DNA of 9,997 bases, from positions 1 through 9,997 of the forward strand of contig DAOUTC010000035.1 of NCBI GenBank assembly GCA_030626915.1, given 5' to 3'. The DNA is from Dehalococcoidia bacterium (GTDB taxonomy: Bacteria; Chloroflexota; Dehalococcoidia; GIF9; AB-539-J10). Positions 4,751-9,997 of this stretch are shown piece by piece (position 1 is the first letter of the stretch; every line of letters begins with the position of its first letter). The notes below the pieces were generated by a model that ran no database searches, was not told where the DNA came from, and saw only the letters and a program-made list of their open reading frames with translations. A program made the position numbers and the translations under genes.

Positions 4751-4793
4751 AGTCAAGAGTCAATAGTCGGAAGTCGATTAGTCAATAGTCAAA
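4751..4793. repeat. Degenerate 7-bp tandem repeat, about six units
   Basis: AGTC recurs at 4751, 4758, 4765, 4772, 4780 and 4787, that is every 7 bases with one step of 8. The best unit is AGTCAAT; AGTCAATAGTC occurs twice (4758-4768 and 4780-4790). It starts 7 bases after the tRNA-Val(TAC) CCA. Confidence 0.7.
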
Positions 4794-4832
4794 AACCGAG
4801 AGAGGGGCGTTATTGACGAGGGAGCGGTTTTT
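4791..4832 (+). terminator. Possible terminator hairpin after the tRNA cluster
   Basis: AAAAACCG (4791-4798) pairs with CGGTTTTT (4825-4832) over 8 bp, ending in a T run with a second run of six T (4839-4844) just after. The loop of 26 bases is long for an intrinsic terminator, and a second pairing (GTCAATA 4781-4787 with TATTGAC 4811-4817) interleaves with it. It is in the right place to end the tRNA transcript, but the call is weak. Confidence 0.35.
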
Positions 4833-4842
4833 ACTGTATTTT
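4813..4842 (+). promoter_or_regulatory. Weak candidate promoter for etfB-etfA
   Basis: -35 TTGACG (4813-4818), 5 of 6 matches, followed after 18 bases by TATTTT (4837-4842), 4 of 6. It overlaps the possible terminator hairpin, so one of the two calls may be wrong. It would give a leader of about 30 bases before etfB. Confidence 0.35.
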
Positions 4843-4879
4843 TTACGTATAGGAAATTTATACCAAAGGAGGTTAGGAA

Positions 4880-5689
4880 ATGCCAGGTGTAAATATGATT
4901 GTTTGCTGTAAGCAGGTGCCCGACCCAGAGGCACCACCAGTGGTATTTAAAGTTGACCCAGCGACTAATAAAATGACCTTACCACCAGAGGTAAAGCCTG
5001 TAATTGGCCAATATGATGAGTTTGCCATGGAGGCTGCTCTGAGGATTAAGGACAAAGCCGGCGGCAAAATTACAATACTTAGCCTGGGTAATAAGTTAGC
5101 CCGCGATGTGGTTAAGAAAACGTTAGCCGTGGGCGGTGATGAACTCATCCTTCTAGAGGATGAAACTTTTGAAGAAGGTGATAGTTGGTCAACTGCTCAT
5201 GCTCTGGCAATGGCAATTAAGAAGACGGGAGAGTATGACCTTATTTTTTGCGGCAGGCAATCTTCCGACTGGGATGCCGGACAGGTTGGCCTGGGCATCG
5301 CTGAAATTCTGGGTATTCCTGCTGTACCCTTAGCTAGAAGGGTAGAGGCTGTTGATGGAAAGGTAAGGGTAGAGCGAGTCATCCCCGATGGTTATGAAAT
5401 TGTTGAGGTAGGATTTCCTGCCTTAATCACAGTGACCAGTGAATTAGGTAGCCTTCGCTATGCTGCTTTAAAAGGAATCATGGCAGCAGCTAAAAAACAA
5501 CCCATTGTGTGGAAACCGTCCGATATAGGTCTTGAGCCATCCCAGGTGGGGGCTGCCGGAAGGCGCACCAAGCTAGCTAAGCTTTTCCAGCCAGTTAAGG
5601 AAGCTAAAGGCGAAATAATCGAGGGGGAGACCCCAGCAGAGGCCGGCACTAATCTAGCTATAAGGCTCAGAGAAGCAAAAATAATTTAA
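4880..5689 (+). CDS. etfB: Electron transfer flavoprotein subunit beta
   Basis: Beta subunit of the cytosolic ETF heterodimer, which carries electrons between dehydrogenases and the quinone pool or other acceptors. The N-terminus MIVCCKQVPDPEAPP (6-20) is the ETF-beta signature; ALRIKD (53-58), LSLG (67-70) and GRQSSDWDAGQVGLGIAEILGIP (125-147) follow the AANH-like alpha/beta fold. The DxxQVG..IAE.LGIP form resembles FixA/bifurcating-type beta subunits more than mitochondrial-type ones, but that cannot decide function. Length 269 aa is normal. AAAGGAGG (4865-4872) is 7 bases from ATG 4880, so this start is preferred over ATG 4895. etfA follows 14 bases later as a two-gene operon. No acyl-CoA dehydrogenase, ETF:quinone oxidoreductase or fixCX homologue is next to it, so the electron donor and acceptor must be encoded elsewhere. 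Confidence 0.95.
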   Translation: MPGVNMIVCCKQVPDPEAPPVVFKVDPATNKMTLPPEVKPVIGQYDEFAMEAALRIKDKAGGKITILSLGNKLARDVVKKTLAVGGDELILLEDETFEEGDSWSTAHALAMAIKKTGEYDLIFCGRQSSDWDAGQVGLGIAEILGIPAVPLARRVEAVDGKVRVERVIPDGYEIVEVGFPALITVTSELGSLRYAALKGIMAAAKKQPIVWKPSDIGLEPSQVGAAGRRTKLAKLFQPVKEAKGEIIEGETPAEAGTNLAIRLREAKII

Positions 5690-5703
5690 TCCTAGGAGTA
5701 ATA

Positions 5704-6705
5704 ATGGCTGAATATAAAGGTGTAATAGTCTACGGAGAGTTAATAAACGGAAAATTACTTTCCATCACCACTGAATTGCTAGGGGGTGGCAGGAATCTCG
5801 CCACCGCATTAAAGGAGGATTTGTCCTGCGTGTTACTCGCTGATACAGTTGGCGAAACACCCAAAGAGGCAATCGCTTTCGGAACTGATAAGGTTTATAT
5901 AGTAGAGGATCCGTCACTCAAAGAGTATCAAGCAGATACTTACATCCAGGTTGTAGAAAAGCTAGCTAAAGAGATTTCGCCACGAATTATACTTATGGGG
6001 CAAACATCTATAGGCAGAGACTTAGCTCCTCGCCTCGCCTTCAGATTAGGAACTGGCTTATCGACAGATTGCGTTGACCTAAGCATAGATTCGGAGACAA
6101 AGCTGCTTCTGCAAACCAAACCGGTATATGGAGGCAATGCTCAGGCTATATTTACATGTGAGTCCATGCCCCAAATAGCTACCGTTAGACCGAAGACGAT
6201 GTCACCAATAGAGCGGGATAACTCAAGAAAAGGGGAGGTTATACCAATAAAGGTTGAAATAGATATGTCAACTATAAGGACAAAGGTAATAGAAAAAGTG
6301 AAGGAAGAGGTAGCTGGGATTAAGCTTGAAGATGCCCCGACGATAGTTAGTGGAGGTAGAGGCATTGGTGGCCCTGAGCCTTTCAAAACGACATTAAAGG
6401 AACTAGCTGATGTATTACACGGTGCAGTAGGAGCTTCACGCCCACCTGTTGATAATGGTTGGATACCGGAAGCAATGCACGTGGGCTTGACAGGCAAGAT
6501 TGTTGCCCCCGATATCTACATCGCTATAGCCATATCAGGAGCTAGCCAGCACATCGCAGGCTGCTCCGGCTCGAAAACTATCATAGCCATTAATAAGGAC
6601 CCAGAGGCAAATATATTCAAGGAGGCAAATTTTGGAGTGGTGGGCCGCTACGAAGAAGTAGTGCCTGCCTTTACTAAGAAGCTAAAGGAATTATTAGCGG
6701 AGTAA
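5704..6705 (+). CDS. etfA: Electron transfer flavoprotein subunit alpha
   Basis: Alpha subunit of ETF. Residues 1-190 form the N-terminal alpha/beta domain (GQTSIGRDLAPRLAFRLGTGL at 99-119, VRPKTM at 161-166); residues about 208-333 are the FAD-binding C-terminal domain, with VSGGRGIGG (215-223), GASRPPVD (243-250), VGLTGKIVAPDIYIA (260-274), SGASQHIAG (278-286) and INKDPEANIF (296-305). The usual QVGQTG motif reads HVGLTG, and the late VGD motif reads VGR (313-315); both are small departures in an otherwise intact subunit. Length 333 aa is typical. AGGAG (5694-5698) precedes the ATG by 5 bases and the gene is 14 bases after etfB, so it is cotranscribed. It ends 24 bases from the stop of the convergent EF-G-like gene with no clear terminator between. 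Confidence 0.95.
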   Translation: MAEYKGVIVYGELINGKLLSITTELLGGGRNLATALKEDLSCVLLADTVGETPKEAIAFGTDKVYIVEDPSLKEYQADTYIQVVEKLAKEISPRIILMGQTSIGRDLAPRLAFRLGTGLSTDCVDLSIDSETKLLLQTKPVYGGNAQAIFTCESMPQIATVRPKTMSPIERDNSRKGEVIPIKVEIDMSTIRTKVIEKVKEEVAGIKLEDAPTIVSGGRGIGGPEPFKTTLKELADVLHGAVGASRPPVDNGWIPEAMHVGLTGKIVAPDIYIAIAISGASQHIAGCSGSKTIIAINKDPEANIFKEANFGVVGRYEEVVPAFTKKLKELLAE

Positions 6706-6729
6706 AATGCCAAAAAATCACTCCCTATT

Positions 6730-8790
6730 TTATCGTGCTTTCCTTTCAGCAATGATTTTCTGACTAATGTGGGGTGGCACCTCTTCATAATGGCTAAATT
6801 CCATAGTAAAGTTGCCGCGGCCCTGGGTCATTGACCTCAAGTCTATGGCATAATGAAGCAGTTCCGCATACGGGGCCTGAGCTTGAATAACATTACAATT
6901 CCCTTGAGGGGCCATTCCAAGCACATGCCCCCTTTTGGTATTAAGGTCACCCACAATATCTCCAGTATATGCCTCAGGCACAGTTATACTGAGATTCATT
7001 ATCGGCTCAAGCAATGCAGGCTGCCCTTGAGCTAAGCCTTTCTTCAAAGCTTGTGCTCCGGCAATTTTGAAAGCGATATCTGAAGAATCTACCGGGTGAA
7101 AACTGCCATCGTAGAGCGTTACTCTTACGTCATCTACAGGATACCCAGCCAAAATACCATCATCCTTTGCTTCGTTGACTCCCTTCTCCACAGCGGGAAT
7201 GTAATTCTTGGGTATTGAGCCACCAACTATTTTTCCAGTAAATTCAAAACCACTACCACGAGCTAAGGGCTCAAGCTCCAGAAAAACATGCCCATATTGA
7301 CCGTGACCCCCTGACTGTTTCTTATGTTTATATTCCGCCTTGGTGGACAAAGTGATAGTCTCTTTATAAGGAATCTTTGGTGGCTCCAGTTTCACCTTCA
7401 CACCGAACTTGCGATACATTCTTTGCTTAACCATCTCTAAATGGCTATCACCAAATCCGGAAACAACGGTCTCGTTAGTATCAGACTCACGATGTACTTT
7501 AAGAGAGGGGTCCTCCTCACAAATTCTAGGCAAGACTGTGCCCATTTTGTCCAAATCAGCTTTCGTTTGAGGGTGAATCGCCAGGCTAAAATTTGCCTCA
7601 GGGAACTCAATGCCTTTAAGAATCACAGGATGCTCAGGAGTGCAGAGGGTATCCCCGGTAGTAGTCAAATTTAACTTAGCTACTGCCCCTATATCCCCAG
7701 CAGTTATTTGATCCACCGGGTGTTGATTTTTCCCCAGCAAGGTAAAAAGTTGGCCGATGCGCTCCATACTATTCTTATTAGCATTCCAAACTTGGGAATT
7801 ACTAAAAATGACGCCCGAGTAAACTCTAAAATAGCTAATCTTACCTATAAATGGGTCAGCAGTAGTTTTAAAAACAAGGCTGCCTAAAGGTGCCCCCACC
7901 TCAGGTTTAACTTCCTCCTCGTTTCCAGTTGTTGAATTTATAGCCGCAGCAGCGTCTGCTTCCTCAGGCGAAGGCAAATAGTTACTAATAGCATCAAAAA
8001 GCGGACTAATGCCAATATTACACAGAGCAGAGCCAGTAAAAACAGGTATTAACTTACCTGCTATAGTCGCTTGCTTTATAGCCTTAAGAATTTCCTCCTT
8101 GCTTAGCTCTTCACCCTCTAAGTACTTGGCAATGAGTTCATCATCAACTTCAACTACAGCCTCAACCAGTCTCTCTCTGTGAGATTTGGCTTGTGCCAAA
8201 AACTCGGCTGGTAGCTCTGTTTCCTTTGAACTAGAACCAGAGTAACTTCTCATAGTTACTAAGTCTATAATACCCTGAAAATCATTCTGCGCACCCACCG
8301 GTAGCTGAACTGGCAAACATCTTACCGCCAACTTAGCTTGTATTTCCTCCAAAGTTCGAAAAAAATCGGCGTTATCTCGGTCCATCTTATTAATGAAAAT
8401 CAAACGAGCTAGCTTCGCTTCTTCAGCATAAGACCATACCTGCTCAGCGCCTACCTCCACACCGGAGGCAGCACAAACCACAACTATTGCTGCTTCACTG
8501 ACACGCAAAGCAGACTTGACTTCACCAGCAAAATCAGCGTAGCCCGGAGTATCAATAAGATTTATTTTATTTCCCTTCCACTCTTGTGGAAGCACAGACA
8601 GGTTTATACTCATGTGGTGTTCTACCTCGGCAGGGTCATAGTCGGAGGTAGTAGTACCATCTTTAACATTGCCTAATCGCTTAATAGCTCCCGAGGTAAA
8701 CAGCATCGCTTCAGCGAGCGAAGTCTTGCCAGCACCATAATGAGATAACAGCACGACGTTGCGAATTTTGTCTGGTGTATGTGAGTTCAT
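6730..8790 (-). CDS. fusA: Elongation factor G-like GTPase (EF-G-2 type paralog)
   Basis: Ribosomal translocase-type GTPase. All five EF-G domains are present in 686 aa: G domain (1 to about 280), domain II (about 300-390), III (about 400-475), IV (about 476-600, with SGGHGQYG and VDSSDIAFKIAG) and V (about 600-680, with EFSHYEEVPPHISQKII). G1 is SHYGAGKT (16-23), G4 NKMD (134-137), G5 GSAL. G3 is DTPGYADF (80-87): Tyr84 replaces the His of canonical EF-G DTPGHVDF. Switch I reads HHMSI instead of RGITI. These features and the C-terminus match the Thermus EF-G-2 / actinobacterial FusA2 branch, so canonical fusA (usually with rpsG-tuf) should be elsewhere. The gene stands alone, convergent to etfA and divergent from gatC. 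GAGGTG (8801-8796) lies 5 bases from the ATG. Its cellular role (backup translocation, stress or ribosome rescue) is not settled for this branch. Confidence 0.92.
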   Translation of the reverse strand: MNSHTPDKIRNVVLLSHYGAGKTSLAEAMLFTSGAIKRLGNVKDGTTTSDYDPAEVEHHMSINLSVLPQEWKGNKINLIDTPGYADFAGEVKSALRVSEAAIVVVCAASGVEVGAEQVWSYAEEAKLARLIFINKMDRDNADFFRTLEEIQAKLAVRCLPVQLPVGAQNDFQGIIDLVTMRSYSGSSSKETELPAEFLAQAKSHRERLVEAVVEVDDELIAKYLEGEELSKEEILKAIKQATIAGKLIPVFTGSALCNIGISPLFDAISNYLPSPEEADAAAAINSTTGNEEEVKPEVGAPLGSLVFKTTADPFIGKISYFRVYSGVIFSNSQVWNANKNSMERIGQLFTLLGKNQHPVDQITAGDIGAVAKLNLTTTGDTLCTPEHPVILKGIEFPEANFSLAIHPQTKADLDKMGTVLPRICEEDPSLKVHRESDTNETVVSGFGDSHLEMVKQRMYRKFGVKVKLEPPKIPYKETITLSTKAEYKHKKQSGGHGQYGHVFLELEPLARGSGFEFTGKIVGGSIPKNYIPAVEKGVNEAKDDGILAGYPVDDVRVTLYDGSFHPVDSSDIAFKIAGAQALKKGLAQGQPALLEPIMNLSITVPEAYTGDIVGDLNTKRGHVLGMAPQGNCNVIQAQAPYAELLHYAIDLRSMTQGRGNFTMEFSHYEEVPPHISQKIIAERKAR

Positions 8791-8853
8791 TAACCCACCT
8801 CGACTTTCTCTCTTTCTCTCCTTGGCTTCTCAGCCTCCATGATTATTATCCTA

Positions 8854-8883
8854 ATTATAAGCTTCCTTCACAGGTATAAGCAA
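8854..8883 (-). promoter_or_regulatory. Candidate promoter for the EF-G-like gene
   Basis: Minus-strand TATAAT (8859-8854) is a perfect -10 box; TTGCTT (8883-8878) with an 18-base spacer is a weak -35. The expected start is about 8847, leaving a purine-rich leader of about 57 bases before the ATG at 8790. Confidence 0.55.
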
Positions 8884-8886
8884 CCG

Positions 8887-8914
8887 TTGTTATCTCAAAA
8901 ACCCGTGCTATAAT
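8887..8914 (+). promoter_or_regulatory. Extended -10 promoter for gatC-gatA
   Basis: TATAAT (8909-8914) is a perfect -10 box preceded by TGC (8906-8908), an extended -10 element; TTGTTA (8887-8892) with a 16-base spacer is a 4-of-6 -35. The expected start is about 8921, 16 bases before the gatC ATG. It lies next to the divergent EF-G-like promoter. Confidence 0.7.
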
Positions 8915-8936
8915 AACAATCGCTTAGCGGCGTAAA

Positions 8937-9224
8937 ATGAAATTAAGCTATGAACAGGTCAAACACATTGCCTGGCTGGCCCGATTAGGTTTGAGTGAAG
9001 CTGAAGTTGAAAAGTTTAGCCTGCAACTATCCAACATCCTGGAAAATTTTGACATACTTAAGCAAATAGACACGACTAACGTGCCACCGGCAACTCACTC
9101 TATTCCGCTGCAAAACGTTTTTAGGGAAGATGAAGCGGCTAAGTCATACCCCCAAAGCGAAGTGCTGGCCAATGCTCCGAGACAAGAAGAGAGTTGCTTC
9201 AAGGTGCAGCCAATATTAGAGTAG
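8937..9224 (+). CDS. gatC: Asp/Glu-tRNA(Asn/Gln) amidotransferase subunit C
   Basis: Small stabilising subunit of the GatCAB complex, which converts misacylated Glu-tRNA(Gln) (and often Asp-tRNA(Asn)) to the amidated form in the cytosol; GatC wraps around GatA and helps its folding. The whole 95-aa family pattern is present: VKHIAWLARLGLSEAEVEKF (8-27), LSNILENFDILKQIDT (31-46), PLQNVFREDE (57-66) and the C-terminal NAPRQEESCFKVQPILE. Start ATG 8937 matches the family N-terminus; no clear SD precedes it, and the predicted leader is only about 16 bases. gatA follows 111 bases later on the same strand. Presence of GatCAB implies that this organism lacks a full glutaminyl- or asparaginyl-tRNA synthetase route. 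Confidence 0.95.
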   Translation: MKLSYEQVKHIAWLARLGLSEAEVEKFSLQLSNILENFDILKQIDTTNVPPATHSIPLQNVFREDEAAKSYPQSEVLANAPRQEESCFKVQPILE

Positions 9225-9335
9225 CTGCACTCATAAATGATTAATGCCGATGGTAATTAGGACTGGAACAATGCATAAAGTAAGCGGTGGCAACTGGCAT
9301 AAGATTGCCTTCTGCAGCAGGCTCGGGAAGAAGTT

Positions 9336-9997
9336 ATGAACGAACTCTGCCAGCTAACCATTCATGAGGCACACAAACTTCTTAAACAGAGGAAAATTTC
9401 CTCGATTGAACTCACAGAATCTATCCTGGAGCGTATTGCTAAGGTGGAAAGCAAAGTCCAGGCCTGTATTACCACCACTGAGGATGTAGCTTTAAGAGAG
9501 GCAAAAGAGGCAGATAGTTACATAGCCAGCGGTGATATTGCGCCTTTAACAGGCATACCAGCTTTGATTAAAGATGTCATATGTACTCAAGGGATACGAA
9601 CCACCTGCGGTTCAAAGATGCTGGAAAATTTCGTTCCACCCTATGATGCTGCGGTAATAGAGAAATTGAAGACACAAAGGACAGTAATGCTAGGCAAGAC
9701 AAACATGGACGAGTTTGCCATGGGCTCTTCTACAGAGAACTCCGCCTTCTTTCCCACTCACAACCCTTGGGACTTAAGCCGTGTCCCCGGAGGTAGCAGT
9801 GGTGGCTCAGCCGCTGCTGTAGCCGCTGATGAAGCTATCTACACCCTGGGCTCCGATACCGGAGGCAGCATACGGCAACCAGCGGGATTTTGTAATGCGG
9901 TGGGGCTTAAACCAACTTATGGTCGAGTGAGCCGCTTCGGTTTAGTCGCCTTTGCCAGTTCCCTCGACCAGATTGGACCAATAAGCAAAGATGTTAC
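9336..9997 (+). CDS. gatA: Asp/Glu-tRNA(Asn/Gln) amidotransferase subunit A, 3' end cut by window
   Basis: Glutaminase subunit of GatCAB, of the amidase-signature family; it releases ammonia from glutamine and passes it to GatB. The first 220 residues are in the window (family length about 480-490). The Ser-cisSer-Lys triad is complete: K79 in LIKDVICTQGIRTTCGSKML, S154 in the PGGSSGGSAAAVAA stretch, and S178 in GSDTGGSIRQPA. KTNMDEFAMGSSTENSAF (121-138) and GLKPTYGRVSRFGLVAFASS (190-209) are near-invariant. ATG 9336 is chosen by family N-terminus; GGAAG lies 5 bases upstream. It is cut at the right edge, not broken. The 111-base gap after gatC is longer than usual for this operon and holds a 22-codon frame whose stop overlaps this ATG. 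Confidence 0.95.
   Translation, partial: MNELCQLTIHEAHKLLKQRKISSIELTESILERIAKVESKVQACITTTEDVALREAKEADSYIASGDIAPLTGIPALIKDVICTQGIRTTCGSKMLENFVPPYDAAVIEKLKTQRTVMLGKTNMDEFAMGSSTENSAFFPTHNPWDLSRVPGGSSGGSAAAVAADEAIYTLGSDTGGSIRQPAGFCNAVGLKPTYGRVSRFGLVAFASSLDQIGPISKDV

Overview
This window looks like the chromosome of an anaerobic bacterium, most plausibly Chloroflexota (Dehalococcoidia-like). That placement rests on gene content and style: a Thermus EF-G-2-type GTPase beside gatC-gatA, a stand-alone etfB-etfA pair, a Memo-family protein, small uncharacterised proteins in short operons, and moderate GC. It is an impression; no phylogeny was run. I see no transposase, integrase, phage gene, CRISPR array or rRNA, so this is core chromosome rather than a mobile island.

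Layout. Bases 1-240 are the 3' part of the RNase P RNA (rnpB, + strand; the 5' part lies outside). A 186-base spacer with several possible hairpins leads to a small unknown ORF (427-693) and a YfcE/MJ0936-type phosphoesterase (801-1262). Convergent to these, and only 6 bases away, is the end of a four-gene minus-strand operon: uppS (3864->3148), a four-cysteine 106-aa protein (3079->2759), an unknown 210-aa protein (2757->2125) and a Memo-family protein (2102->1269). A strong consensus promoter for this operon lies back to back with a strong promoter for a + strand tRNA transcript.

The tRNA unit (3951-4744) is tRNA-Val(CAC), a 130-residue membrane protein gene wedged between tRNAs, tRNA-Leu(CAG), a perfect 11-bp inverted repeat, tRNA-Arg with the unusual anticodon GCG, and tRNA-Val(TAC). 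It is followed by a 7-bp-period tandem repeat and interleaved inverted repeats. Then come etfB-etfA (electron transfer flavoprotein) on +, a convergent EF-G-2-like GTPase on -, and, divergent from that, gatC and the start of gatA (Glu-tRNA(Gln)/Asp-tRNA(Asn) amidotransferase), cut by the window edge.

Most genes serve translation and tRNA function (RNase P, four tRNAs, EF-G paralog, GatCA), cell-envelope lipid carrier synthesis (UppS) or electron transfer (ETF). The least explained parts are the cysteine protein / 210-aa / Memo cluster, the membrane protein inside the tRNA unit, the GCG arginine tRNA, and the structured non-coding stretches after rnpB and after the tRNA cluster.
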